NCBI GenBank assembly: GCA_021820805.1
Contig: JAKADF010000087.1
Location: 1-9,498 of the forward strand
Length of the DNA stretch: 9,498 bases
DNA from: Bacillota bacterium
Lineage (GTDB): Bacteria > Bacillota > Bacilli > Alicyclobacillales > Alicyclobacillaceae
Direction of reading: 5' to 3'
Shown here: positions 1-7,125 of the stretch, in pieces
How the letters are laid out: every line of letters begins with the position of its first letter
Position numbering within the stretch: position 1 is the first letter of the stretch
Notes under the pieces: model-generated
The model's input: the letters and a program-made list of their open reading frames with translations, nothing else
The model's database searches: none
Told to the model about the DNA's origin: nothing
Program-made: the position numbers and the translations under genes

Positions 1-440
1 CTTGCAGTTGAATTGCTTACAGAAAATAGCGTAGTTCTCCGGAATTCACGGAACTGAACCATCGGACGAATATATGGCAAAATTCCTTGTTCTGCAACTT
101 TCTTACCAAAAATGATATCTGTAAGATGGGAAAATGTAATTGTTCGTTCCACTGAGGAGTTTGCCAAGAGCATTGCTTCTGTGATGCTATGTGCGCGAAA
201 AGTAACAGGCACCGCACCAGCGAGCGGTGTTTTCCCGCCACCGCCGGACGAAGCCGGATTCGTTGGAAGCGCAATTCGGAATGTACAATCAATCAAACCG
301 CCTGGAGCGGCATCGACCCCAAGGATCGTAACAAAGGCTTGCTGTTCCAACTCTTGCCTATCATAGCAACCCGTCGTCAAAAAGGGCATTACAAGCATTG
401 TACATATTGCAGTAAATCGTCCTAGCACAGAAATGTTCAA
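1..440 (-). CDS. Ger(x)C-type spore germination lipoprotein, N-terminal part (cut by window edge)
   Basis: The reading frame is open from a TTG at 440 to the window edge, giving 146 residues of a protein that continues outside. The start has a GAGGTGG ribosome site 8 bases upstream. Residues 1-24 form a signal peptide with a hydrophobic core, followed by LTTGC; Cys25 is the likely lipidated residue. After it come YDRQELEQQAFVTILGVD and a later stretch with SVERTITFSHLTDIIFGKK and a GILPYIRPMVQFREFRR region, which fit the conserved N-terminal domain of the GerAC/GerBC/GerKC family. In that family the C subunit is an outer-face lipoprotein of the spore inner membrane and works with A and B subunits of a nutrient germinant receptor. 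The gene sits alone behind rsfA with a terminator-like hairpin between them, so any A and B partners must lie beyond the left edge or elsewhere. Family assignment is by eye but the pattern is characteristic. Two in-frame GTG codons at 452 and 449 are alternative starts but overlap the ribosome site. Confidence 0.83.
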   Translation of the reverse strand, partial: MNISVLGRFTAICTMLVMPFLTTGCYDRQELEQQAFVTILGVDAAPGGLIDCTFRIALPTNPASSGGGGKTPLAGAVPVTFRAHSITEAMLLANSSVERTITFSHLTDIIFGKKVAEQGILPYIRPMVQFREFRRTTLFSVSNSTA

Positions 441-448
441 CTCTGTCA

Positions 449-467
449 CCACCTCATCTTAAGGTGG
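449..467 (-). promoter_or_regulatory. Hairpin enclosing the Shine-Dalgarno of the germination gene
   Basis: On the minus strand CCACCT (467-462) and AGGTGG (454-449) are perfect complements around a 7-base loop. The right arm is the ribosome site of the TTG start at 440. The structure could lower translation initiation; that role is inference. Confidence 0.4.
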
Positions 468-540
468 CCGGACTCGTTTAAACTCATACTGAAAACTAAG
501 CCTCTGTAAAAAAGTAAAAGTGCTTTCCAAAACACCATAA

Positions 541-561
541 AGCGGGCTTATTCCGCCCGCT
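541..561 (-). terminator. Terminator-like hairpin at the end of rsfA
   Basis: AGCGGGC and GCCCGCT form a 7-bp perfect stem around a 7-base loop, and the rsfA stop codon lies inside the loop. The downstream U tract on the minus strand is poor (TTTATGG), so termination may be partial and some readthrough into the germination gene is possible. Confidence 0.5.
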
Positions 562-1192
562 CCACAGCTTCATCTGTTCCAACACGCTCTAGATTGCCAA
601 ACTCATCAATCCGATAGTAAAAGCCATCTGTACGTTGTTCCTCATTCAATACAGTTGCTTTACGAGCCCTATCCATAATTTGAACAAGAACTCGATAATC
701 AGCTAGAACAGTTTCATGGTCACGCTTAAGCTCCTCATGAGATTCAATTAACTCCCGATGAGCCTTTTGCAGTTCCTGAAAACGGCCTTTCCATTCTGAA
801 CACTGGCGTTCGGCGTTTCTCCAACGAGATGCCCATTGCCCAGCTGTATTTTTTTCTTGGCGCAGAAAACGTAGAACTTGTGCCCAACTCATTAAAGTTG
901 CAGTCGGATGATCTAAATCCCCGCCTTCCAACTGTGCCTGAACGCGTTCAGATTTCCGTTCTTTGCGTTCTTCCTTGGCTACTTCAATAATAGAACGCTG
1001 TTGTTTCCTAACACAAGCGTTCCACCTAAAACCGCAGGCTGCTGCTGTTCTGCCGAGCCGTCTGCTTGCTTCATTAAATCCTGCTAATTGCGTACTGCCA
1101 TCACGTATGTGTCGTAATACGATTTCTGCTAAAATCGCGTCATCCTCAACAGTCCAAGCGTCCTGCCGCATCGTGCGAATGCTTTGCCGCAT
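548..1192 (-). CDS. rsfA: RsfA-family prespore-specific transcriptional regulator
   Basis: This encodes a 214-residue protein. Residues 8-66 are a Myb/SANT-like DNA-binding domain with the family signature: RQDAWTVEDDAILAE, then VLRHIRDG, then GRTAAACGFRWNACVRKQ. A long charged helical region at about 125-178 (heptad-like, ending in MDRARK) is a likely coiled coil for dimerisation, and the C-terminus carries FYYRIDEFGNLERV, typical of RsfA/YlbO proteins. In Bacillus subtilis RsfA is made in the forespore under sigma F and fine-tunes forespore gene expression. The chosen ATG at 1192 has AGGAGG at 1208-1203, 10 bases upstream; an in-frame GTG at 1225 lies upstream of that ribosome site and is rejected. 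A candidate sigma-F promoter precedes the gene. The DNA-binding role is family knowledge; the target genes cannot be seen here. Confidence 0.9.
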   Translation of the reverse strand: MRQSIRTMRQDAWTVEDDAILAEIVLRHIRDGSTQLAGFNEASRRLGRTAAACGFRWNACVRKQQRSIIEVAKEERKERKSERVQAQLEGGDLDHPTATLMSWAQVLRFLRQEKNTAGQWASRWRNAERQCSEWKGRFQELQKAHRELIESHEELKRDHETVLADYRVLVQIMDRARKATVLNEEQRTDGFYYRIDEFGNLERVGTDEAVERAE

Positions 1193-1269
1193 CGATATGA
1201 AACCTCCTAAACATATCTCTGACACGCGAATAAGTCTTTAAACCTCTGACTTATCACGATACTATCATT

Positions 1270-1299
1270 TGTTATTCCCATAAATGAAAGGTATTAAAC
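1270..1299 (-). promoter_or_regulatory. Candidate sigma-F (or sigma-B type) promoter of rsfA
   Basis: On the minus strand GTTTA (1299-1295) is followed after 15 bases by GGGAATAACA (1279-1270). This fits the GYWTA-N15-GGnrAnAnTR pattern of forespore sigma F, with one mismatch in the -10 (C for T). Read as sigma B it is GTTTAA-N14-GGGAAT, also one mismatch. It lies just downstream of the preceding operon's terminator and about 80-100 bases upstream of the rsfA start. The known sigma-F dependence of rsfA in B. subtilis favours sigma F. Confidence 0.55.
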
Positions 1300-1304
1300 C
1301 ATAT

Positions 1305-1345
1305 AAAAGGCGACCGCCCAATATTTTCTGGTACGGCCGCCTTTT
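1305..1345 (-). terminator. Rho-independent terminator ending the nifZ–thiI–small protein operon
   Basis: AAAAGGCGACCG (1305-1316) pairs with CGGCCGCCTTTT (1334-1345) with one mismatch, around a 17-base loop. The A and T runs at the two ends let it act on either strand. On the minus strand it lies 15 bases after the stop codon of the small basic protein gene. Confidence 0.8.
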
Positions 1346-1360
1346 TATTTCATAAAGTAT

Positions 1361-1594
1361 TTATTCTTTTTTATTAACCCTGGATGAATATTTTCGCCAT
1401 CCACGTCTTCGATATATTCGCGGATCAGTAGAATCTACGAATACAAGTTCAGGCTTTTTTATACCTAATACAGGTTTTCTTCGCAACAATCGCCATAAAC
1501 CTGTGATTAAAATAAATCGTTTCCCTTTTTGATACGCACGCCACAACGTGTAAATAACAGACACTAGACGTATAATTCGAAAAATCAAACGCAT
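1361..1594 (-). CDS. Small basic protein of unknown function (77 aa)
   Basis: I do not recognise this protein. It begins with a hydrophobic, amphipathic stretch (MRLIFRIIRLVSVIYTLW, residues 1-18), continues with a second hydrophobic patch (RFILITGLWRLL), and ends in a very Arg/Lys-rich tail. This suggests a membrane-surface or nucleic-acid-associated protein, with no motif to decide. The ATG at 1594 is preferred because a GGGGGG ribosome site lies 9 bases upstream; the in-frame ATG at 1603 directly abuts that site. The gene starts 48 bases after the thiI stop with no terminator between, and a strong terminator follows it, so it is probably the last gene of the nifZ–thiI operon. Whether it has any role in tRNA thiolation is unknown. 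Coding is supported by its ribosome site, its position and the absence of a better frame. Confidence 0.6.
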   Translation of the reverse strand: MRLIFRIIRLVSVIYTLWRAYQKGKRFILITGLWRLLRRKPVLGIKKPELVFVDSTDPRIYRRRGWRKYSSRVNKKE

Positions 1595-1642
1595 GATGCG
1601 CATCCCCCCGTCTCTAGGTTGCGCAATCCCGAACGCTCCAAA

Positions 1643-2839
1643 TCATCCGTTTTTCACAAACCACTCTGATTCAAAACGTGTTTTTCGTGCTCCTTCAACT
1701 GCACGCAAAGTGAGTTCGGAGATGTTCAGTTCTGCTTCCGCACGATTTGCATCTTCACGAGTCGGCCTTGTTTTTGGGCTCTTTGGTGCGAAAATGGAGC
1801 AACAGTCATCATATGGAAGAATCGACGTTTCATATGTGCCGATTGCAGTTGATGTTTGAATGATATCGAGTTTGTCCATGGTTACCAAAGGACGCAAAAT
1901 CGGCAGTGTCGTTACCTCGTCTAACACATGAATGCCTTCTAATGTCTGGCTTGCAACTTGCCCAATACTGTCTCCAGTAACAAGCGCTAACCAACCTTGC
2001 TGCAAAGCAAGCTGACTCGCAATACGCACCATCATCCTGCGCATGATAATAGTACGCAGAGGCTCTGGGCAGTGCTTGCGAATTTCGGACTGAATTTCAG
2101 TCAAGGAAACCTGGTGCAAATAGAGCCGACCACTGTAGTTTGCAAGTTGTTGAGCCAAAGATTGCACCTTTGCTAAAGCACGCTCACTTGTAAAAGGATA
2201 ACTTTCAAAGTGAACCGCATCGACGATTAGTCCTCGTTTCATGCTATACCAACCAGCAACAGGACTGTCGATACCGCCAGATAATAAAAGGCCCACTCGC
2301 CCGCTCATTCCAACTGGAAGTCCGCCGCACCCGCGAATTTTTTGACTGAAAATATACGCAGCTTCTTCACGAACATCTACCCATATGGTGACATCTGGAT
2401 TATGAACATTAACTTTCCAATCTGGTCTTTTAGTAAGCAATATGTGCCCAAGTTCAGCTGCGATTTCTGGTGCCGTAAGTGGAAAGCGTTTATTTCCACG
2501 TTTTACTTCAACTTTAAAAGTTTTTTCACCCTGTGCTTTATTTGGTGCGGCGTCCAAGTAATTAACCGCTCTGTCTGCAATATCTGCCATATCTAAATTC
2601 GCAGTTTCAACGGGACTATAGGACTGAATGCCAAATATATGCGAGAGCCGTTCCAATATTGGTCCTGGTTCTTCCGAGCCGAGCGTGATAACTGCTCTGC
2701 CGCTTGTTCTTGTAACTTTTGCATTTGGCCAAGGCCGAATCATGCGTTCGATATTACGAACTAAGCGTTTTTCAAAATCTGACCGGTTATTGCCCTTGGT
2801 GCTCAGTTCTCCATAACGAACTAAGATGTGATGAATCAT
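1643..2839 (-). CDS. thiI: tRNA 4-thiouridine synthetase ThiI (sulfurtransferase)
   Basis: ThiI adenylates uridine 8 of tRNA and transfers persulfide sulfur to it, giving 4-thiouridine; in some bacteria it also feeds thiamine thiazole synthesis. The 398-residue protein has the usual order: an N-terminal ferredoxin-like region with RYGELSTKGNNR, a THUMP domain at about 60-165, and a PP-loop ATP-pyrophosphatase domain with SGGIDSP at 187-193. The PYDDCCSIFAPKSPKTRP segment holds Cys346-Cys347, one of which probably takes up sulfur. There is no C-terminal rhodanese domain, as in Bacillus ThiI, which depends on the dedicated desulfurase encoded just upstream. The ATG at 2839 follows GGCAGGG by 8 bases and leaves a 17-base gap from nifZ. 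An in-frame TTG at 2878 would overlap nifZ and is less likely. Confidence 0.96.
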   Translation of the reverse strand: MIHHILVRYGELSTKGNNRSDFEKRLVRNIERMIRPWPNAKVTRTSGRAVITLGSEEPGPILERLSHIFGIQSYSPVETANLDMADIADRAVNYLDAAPNKAQGEKTFKVEVKRGNKRFPLTAPEIAAELGHILLTKRPDWKVNVHNPDVTIWVDVREEAAYIFSQKIRGCGGLPVGMSGRVGLLLSGGIDSPVAGWYSMKRGLIVDAVHFESYPFTSERALAKVQSLAQQLANYSGRLYLHQVSLTEIQSEIRKHCPEPLRTIIMRRMMVRIASQLALQQGWLALVTGDSIGQVASQTLEGIHVLDEVTTLPILRPLVTMDKLDIIQTSTAIGTYETSILPYDDCCSIFAPKSPKTRPTREDANRAEAELNISELTLRAVEGARKTRFESEWFVKNG

Positions 2840-2856
2840 ACTCAAAACCCTGCCTT

Positions 2857-4011
2857 TCACAGCAAACTGCGAATCCAAGTTGACTTCTCTTCAATAATCT
2901 CTAAAGCTCTTTTGATGTCCGCTTCTGCATGCCACGATCCGATGGAAAAACGAATTGCTCCTTCCTTCTCGGTTGCTGACAAACCCATTGCATCAAGAAC
3001 ATGACTTATTGGCTCATGTTTTTTACTAGAGCAGGCACTGCCCGTAGATACAAACAAACCTGCAGACTCTAATGCATGTACAATTACCTCGCCGCGGAGA
3101 CCAGTCGCGGATGCGTGGACAATAAATGGAGAAGCCGCCTTTGGTTCATGCACCTTCCACAGAGGAATCTTCTGCAAACCATCTACGAATATCCGATGAA
3201 TTCTACACATTTCCTCATAGACCGCTCGTGTCATCATTGCTTCTTTTGCGGCTATTCCAAATGTCATTGCTCCAACTACATTTTGTGTTCCAGATCGTAA
3301 ACCAAATTCTTGTCCGCCGCCGTATACAACAGGCGAAAGGCGAATTCCTTCACGAATAAAAAGTCCGCCGATACCTTTCATTGCACCGATTTTATGCCCT
3401 GATACAGAATAGAGATCTACTCCTAAATCCCTAATCGAAAAAGGCAATTTCCCAAATGCTTGAATCCCGTCAACATGAAAAATAATTTTGAGCTCATTTT
3501 TTAATGCTTGTCCAATTTCTTGAATCGGTAAAATTGCCCCAGTTTCATTATTAACATGCATGATGCTGACCATGAATGTATCTTCACGAATTGCGTTTAA
3601 AACGTCTCGTGCCTCTATATCTCCAGTAGGTGTCGGCTTAACATATGTCACCTCAAAACCTTCCCGTTCAAGGGCACGAAACGGCTCCAAGACAGCCGGA
3701 TGCTCAATAGCCGTGGTAACCATATGCCTTCCTCTATTGCAAAACTGCTTGGCACCTCCCATAATTGCCAAGTTATCTGCTTCAGTGCCGCTTCCAGTAA
3801 ATACAAAGCGCCCTTTTGGGTTTCCGAGAGCATTCAATATACTCTTACGTGCATTTTCAAAATGCTCCTCTGCCTCAAGACCTTTACGATGAAGCGAAGA
3901 CGGGTTTCCAAAGATATCAATAATCTGTGGTAAAGCGTTTTTAACGCTTTGTCGAATTGGCGTGGTTGCCGCAGTATCAAAATATAGCTCAGGCATACCT
4001 TCTTTTGTCAT
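2857..4011 (-). CDS. nifZ: Cysteine desulfurase dedicated to ThiI (NifZ/IscS-like)
   Basis: This PLP-dependent class V aminotransferase-fold enzyme converts cysteine to alanine and leaves a protein-bound persulfide. The 384-residue sequence opens with YFDTAATTP and carries TGSGTEADNLA, His104 (AIEHP) stacking over PLP, NNETGA, the HVDGIQ segment (Asp181, Gln184), the PLP lysine in SGHK (Lys207), and the active cysteine in TGSACSS (Cys327). The short loop around Cys327 places it with the NifS/IscS-like group rather than SufS. It lies 17 bases upstream of thiI on the same strand; in B. subtilis the equivalent neighbour, NifZ, is the specific sulfur donor of ThiI. The ATG at 4011 has GGAGGAG 7 bases upstream. 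The enzyme class is certain; the NifZ name rests on its operon with thiI. Confidence 0.93.
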   Translation of the reverse strand: MTKEGMPELYFDTAATTPIRQSVKNALPQIIDIFGNPSSLHRKGLEAEEHFENARKSILNALGNPKGRFVFTGSGTEADNLAIMGGAKQFCNRGRHMVTTAIEHPAVLEPFRALEREGFEVTYVKPTPTGDIEARDVLNAIREDTFMVSIMHVNNETGAILPIQEIGQALKNELKIIFHVDGIQAFGKLPFSIRDLGVDLYSVSGHKIGAMKGIGGLFIREGIRLSPVVYGGGQEFGLRSGTQNVVGAMTFGIAAKEAMMTRAVYEEMCRIHRIFVDGLQKIPLWKVHEPKAASPFIVHASATGLRGEVIVHALESAGLFVSTGSACSSKKHEPISHVLDAMGLSATEKEGAIRFSIGSWHAEADIKRALEIIEEKSTWIRSLL

Positions 4012-4047
4012 GCCTTATCTCCTCCATCTATGCGTTTCACCTTTACT

Positions 4048-4076
4048 AATGTAAGCTCCTTGTGCTTCTATCTCAA
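4048..4076 (-). promoter_or_regulatory. Candidate sigma-A promoter of the nifZ–thiI operon
   Basis: On the minus strand TTGAGA (4076-4071) is separated by 17 bases from TACATT (4053-4048), each matching four or more of six consensus bases. It sits between the gapB terminator and the nifZ start, leaving a leader of about 30 bases. No T-box or riboswitch is visible in so short a leader. Confidence 0.5.
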
Positions 4077-4085
4077 GAGCCATAG

Positions 4086-4113
4086 AAAAAAAGCGCGCCC
4101 AAATGGACACGCT
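4086..4113 (-). terminator. Rho-independent terminator of gapB
   Basis: In the minus-strand RNA AGCGUGUCC (4113-4105) pairs with GGGCGCGCU (4100-4092), including two G-U pairs, around a 4-base loop, and six U residues follow. It lies 27 bases past the gapB stop and separates gapB from nifZ. Confidence 0.85.
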
Positions 4114-4140
4114 CTCAAATAAAATAACCTGCACTTGTTC

Positions 4141-5196
4141 TTAATAAGCAGCTGAAACAACCGCTTCACTTTGTTTTTGTGCTATAGATTTCTTTTCAAT
4201 CAGGCGTATGATATCAACGATACGACATGAATAGCCCCATTCATTGTCATACCATGCAAGTACTTTCACGGTACTTCCATTTATAACCATTGTTGATTCA
4301 GCATCTACAATAGAAGAACGCTCATCGCCGTTAAAATCGACTGATACAAGCGGATCGGATGAGTAACCAAGAATTCCTTTAAGTGTACTTTGAGATGCTT
4401 GATAGAGGATATTGTTCACTTCATCTACCGTCGTATTCCGCGACAATTGGGCTACTAAATCGACAATCGATACATTTGGGGTTGGGACTCTGAGGGAAAT
4501 TCCATTTAGTTTACCCTTTAATTCTGGTATCACTAGACCAATAGCCTTAGCTGCTCCCGTGCTCGTAGGAATGATAGATTGACCGCATGCACGAGCGCGA
4601 CGCAAATCACTATGTGGATTGTCTAAGTTTTTTTGGTCATTCGTATATGCATGCACTGTGGTAACTAGGCCGCTTTCAACACCTAAAGCGTCGTTCAACG
4701 CTTTTACAACTGGTCCAAGACAGTTCGTTGTACAAGATGCCCCCGAAATAATTTGATGAAGACCATTTTCATAACTCTCATCATTAACACCCATAACGAT
4801 TGTAATATCCGATCCGCTTTCACCCTTAGCCGGCGCGGTAATCAAAACCTTTTTAGCCCCTTGCTGAATATGAACGCTCGCAGCTTCGCGAGTGCGAAAT
4901 TTACCAGTAGCTTCTACTACTACATCAATATCGAGATCTTTCCAAGGCAGCTCATTTGGGTTACGCGTACTGAATAATTTGGCTGACTTTCCAGCAACAG
5001 AAAATCCATTTTCCGTAAGTTCCATTGGTACATCCCATTTTCCATGGATGGAATCATATTTTAACAAATGCATTAATGAATCTGGTTCTGCCGTTCCGTT
5101 AATGGCCACAACCTCAATTTCATCCATTTCAATGGCTCTACGGTATACCATTCTACCGATACGCCCAAATCCGTTTATTGCTACACGAATGGTCAT
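4141..5196 (-). CDS. gapB: Glyceraldehyde-3-phosphate dehydrogenase, GapB (gluconeogenic, NADP-preferring) type
   Basis: This 351-residue enzyme interconverts glyceraldehyde-3-phosphate and 1,3-bisphosphoglycerate. It shows the Rossmann motif GFGRIG at 9-14, the catalytic Cys155 in ASCTTNC, His182 in HAYTNDQ, and the C-terminal WYDNEWGYS. Two features point to the GapB form. The aspartate that fixes NAD in glycolytic GapA is absent (AINGTAEPDS, Gly34 where GapA has ND), and the cofactor-proximal loop reads DNPH...RARACGQSIIPT rather than DLPH...RARAAA. B. subtilis GapB shares both and works in gluconeogenesis. The C-terminus carries about ten extra residues. The ATG at 5196 has only a distant AAGGGG (13 bases), so translation initiation may be modest. 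The gene is followed by a strong terminator. The 152 bases upstream hold TTGACG and TAATAT-like elements but no well-spaced pair, so I give no promoter. Cofactor preference is inference. Confidence 0.93.
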   Translation of the reverse strand: MTIRVAINGFGRIGRMVYRRAIEMDEIEVVAINGTAEPDSLMHLLKYDSIHGKWDVPMELTENGFSVAGKSAKLFSTRNPNELPWKDLDIDVVVEATGKFRTREAASVHIQQGAKKVLITAPAKGESGSDITIVMGVNDESYENGLHQIISGASCTTNCLGPVVKALNDALGVESGLVTTVHAYTNDQKNLDNPHSDLRRARACGQSIIPTSTGAAKAIGLVIPELKGKLNGISLRVPTPNVSIVDLVAQLSRNTTVDEVNNILYQASQSTLKGILGYSSDPLVSVDFNGDERSSIVDAESTMVINGSTVKVLAWYDNEWGYSCRIVDIIRLIEKKSIAQKQSEAVVSAAY

Positions 5197-5348
5197 AACG
5201 TGTCTGACGCCCCTTCGAGTGAAGATGAGTACATAATCATAAGTTCATTTCTTTCACTATATTACACCGTATTTATCAAATATGCTATCGTCAAATTTAC
5301 TCCACAAACGATTTATGTAACACAATTGATGATGATGCATAGATTATG

Positions 5349-6443
5349 TTAACCTATTTTGTGTCCAGTCAAGACTTGAAAACGCTCTCCAAAGCCGCCG
5401 GGCATAACAAGTTGTTTCATCTCACCGTTTAGTTTCATGATGGATAGTATGTCTTTGCCCATTTTTGCGTTTAATTCTGACAGTACAGATAATGCACCAT
5501 GCGCCAAAAGAAATTCACCCTGTTTTATCAGGGATATGTCAGCAAATCCCGCATTTTCAAATGCCTTTTCTGCAATATGCCATACTACATCAGATGTGAT
5601 ATCAATATGACCTGGACGCATTAACGGCGAACAAACTTGATGTTTTTGGTACCCTCTTGCCGTTCCATCGGGCCTGATGCCGCTTGTTAATTCTTCTTTA
5701 CTAATACCGTAATCAATAAATATAAACTCAACATTCCTGCCGTAAAGAGCACATTTTTTTGCAAATGAAGGATATGATAAACACATTTCCGAAATATGTC
5801 CATTTGGTATTGGAAGGTAAGTTTTCGCTGCATCACATAACCATCTTGGTGCCGTTTTCCAAATTTCTTTACAAGTATTCCCATCCTGTTCCATCACAAT
5901 AAAGCTGCGTTTAAAAGATGGCCCGCTTTTTCTCAGACGCTCAACAGCAAATGCATCGAGCACTTCATTGCCGATAACCACAGAATCGATTTCAGAACTT
6001 GGCATTCCCCACGTCCACATTTCCAAAAAAGTATCCTTTTCCATATTTGCAGCTTCTGAAAGGATTTTTTTCTTTTGCAGATTTGCAAGCATTTCTGATT
6101 TCTCCATAATGACATACTTTAAGTGAATGTCTGGAAGAAGAGCTTTTAACCTGCGAGCAATCAAAAGTGCCAATTCTCCCTGACCAGCACCGAGTTCTAC
6201 AACTTGAAATTCACCTGGAGAATTTAAACGGTGCCAGGCAGAAACTACCGCATTTGCCATTGTATAAGCAAAAAGTGGAGATTGGGACGCTGTATAGAAA
6301 TCGGCCCCATCTCCACCTATTTTCACATAACGATTGTAATAGCCATCTAAACTGTAAAGTGAGGTATCCATAAATCGTCGAAATGAGATCTGTTCACCAA
6401 GACGCAAACGATGAATCATCTCACTTACAGACATGTATGTCAT
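5349..6443 (-). CDS. Class I SAM-dependent methyltransferase, MidA/NDUFAF7 family (DUF185)
   Basis: The 364-residue protein has the marks of the COG1565 family. These are an N-terminal helix followed by GYYNRY and a GADFYTASQSPLFAY segment, methyltransferase motif I VVELGAGQGELA at 81-92, an acidic VIMEKSEML strand (cofactor ribose site), VVIGNEVLDAFAVER at 155-169, and IDYGISKEE followed by GTARGYQKHQV and PGHIDITSDVVW. The mitochondrial member NDUFAF7 dimethylates an arginine of complex I subunit NDUFS2; the bacterial substrate is not established. A GGAGG lies 7 bases upstream of the ATG at 6443. The gene begins 26 bases after clpP with no terminator between, so it is probably cotranscribed with clpP. 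No terminator is seen after it, so readthrough towards gapB is possible. Family assignment is firm, substrate unknown. Confidence 0.87.
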   Translation of the reverse strand: MTYMSVSEMIHRLRLGEQISFRRFMDTSLYSLDGYYNRYVKIGGDGADFYTASQSPLFAYTMANAVVSAWHRLNSPGEFQVVELGAGQGELALLIARRLKALLPDIHLKYVIMEKSEMLANLQKKKILSEAANMEKDTFLEMWTWGMPSSEIDSVVIGNEVLDAFAVERLRKSGPSFKRSFIVMEQDGNTCKEIWKTAPRWLCDAAKTYLPIPNGHISEMCLSYPSFAKKCALYGRNVEFIFIDYGISKEELTSGIRPDGTARGYQKHQVCSPLMRPGHIDITSDVVWHIAEKAFENAGFADISLIKQGEFLLAHGALSVLSELNAKMGKDILSIMKLNGEMKQLVMPGGFGERFQVLTGHKIG

Positions 6444-6469
6444 TTTGCCGCCTCCGAAAAACGCTTTAC

Positions 6470-7051
6470 TTATTTCCGAAGAATGACTTCATCAATCAGA
6501 CCGTAAGCTTTCGCATCTTCTGCACTTAAGAAATTATCGCGGTCTGTGTCTCGTTCTACCTTTTCAAGGGGTTGGCCTGAACGCTCGCTCAAAATATGAT
6601 TTAAGCGTTGTCTGGTTTTAATAATATGTTCTGCATGAATCTGTATATCGGAGGCTTGCCCGCGTGCTCCGCCAAGAGGTTGATGAATCATAATTTCTGA
6701 ATTTGGCAATGCGTACCGTTTCCCTTTTGCTCCAGCAGTTAGCAAAACGGCTCCCATGCTTGCTGCGAGTCCAATACACATTGTGGAAACATCTGGTTTA
6801 ATGTGTTGCATTGTATCATAAATGGCGAGACCAGCAGAAACAGACCCGCCCGGGCTGTTGATATACATCTGAATGTCTTTTTCCGGGTCATCCGCTGCTA
6901 AAAACAGCAACTGTGCAACAACAGAATTTGCAACATCCGAATCAATCGCACTTCCAAGGAAAATAATTCTATCTTTCAATAACCTGGAATAAATATCGTA
7001 ACTACGTTCACCGCGGTTGGTTTGCTCAATCACATATGGGATTAGACTCAC
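6470..7051 (-). CDS. clpP: ATP-dependent Clp protease proteolytic subunit
   Basis: ClpP forms a double seven-membered ring that degrades proteins fed to it by ClpC, ClpX or ClpE. The 193-residue protein shows the family blocks [19 protein letters not shown] with nucleophile Ser98, MIHQP with His123, and TDRDNF with Asp172, so the Ser-His-Asp triad is intact and in the usual register. The start is the GTG at 7051: GGGGAGG lies 7 bases upstream, and the protein then begins [11 protein letters not shown], like other ClpP proteins. An in-frame GTG at 7075 would place that ribosome site inside the coding sequence. A sigma-A promoter overlapped by a CtsR-like box precedes it, suggesting induction by heat or protein stress. 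The midA-family gene follows in the same transcript. Confidence 0.97.
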   Translation of the reverse strand: MSLIPYVIEQTNRGERSYDIYSRLLKDRIIFLGSAIDSDVANSVVAQLLFLAADDPEKDIQMYINSPGGSVSAGLAIYDTMQHIKPDVSTMCIGLAASMGAVLLTAGAKGKRYALPNSEIMIHQPLGGARGQASDIQIHAEHIIKTRQRLNHILSERSGQPLEKVERDTDRDNFLSAEDAKAYGLIDEVILRK

Positions 7052-7085
7052 GCTAAAACCTCCCCTAATACTCACTTTATCAAAG

Positions 7086-7114
7086 AGTATGCCCCATTAT
7101 TCTTTTTTAGTCAA
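7086..7114 (-). promoter_or_regulatory. Sigma-A promoter of clpP
   Basis: On the minus strand TTGACT (7114-7109) is 17 bases from CATACT (7091-7086). Transcription would start near 7079, leaving a short leader of about 28 bases with the ribosome site. Confidence 0.7.
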
Positions 7115-7125
7115 GAATAGTCAAA
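7109..7125 (+). promoter_or_regulatory. CtsR-like operator overlapping the clpP -35 element
   Basis: Two heptads, AGTCAAG and AGTCAAA, are separated by AAT. This fits the CtsR pattern (A/G)GTCAAA-NAN-(A/G)GTCAAA with one mismatch. A further GTCAAAC (7126-7132) follows directly. The box covers the -35 hexamer of clpP, where a repressor would block RNA polymerase. CtsR control of clp genes is established for Gram-positive bacteria; its use here is inference from the site. Confidence 0.75.

Noticed and set aside
112..425. Two plus-strand frames at the left end
   Set aside because: They are opposite-strand shadows of the germination lipoprotein, whose signal peptide, lipobox and family blocks are clear.
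2839..2878. TTG start extending ThiI by 13 residues
   Set aside because: It would overlap nifZ, and the ATG at 2839 begins at the family's usual N-terminus with an acceptable ribosome site.
4012..4085. T-box or riboswitch before nifZ
   Set aside because: The leader after the candidate promoter is only about 30 bases and shows no specifier or antiterminator-like structure.
4892..5236. A 114-residue plus-strand frame
   Set aside because: It lies antisense to the conserved N-terminal Rossmann domain of gapB and has no ribosome site of note.
5197..5348. Promoter and repressor sites for gapB
   Set aside because: TTGACG and TAATAT-like hexamers exist but none pair at 16-18 bases with a good match; nothing firm can be stated.
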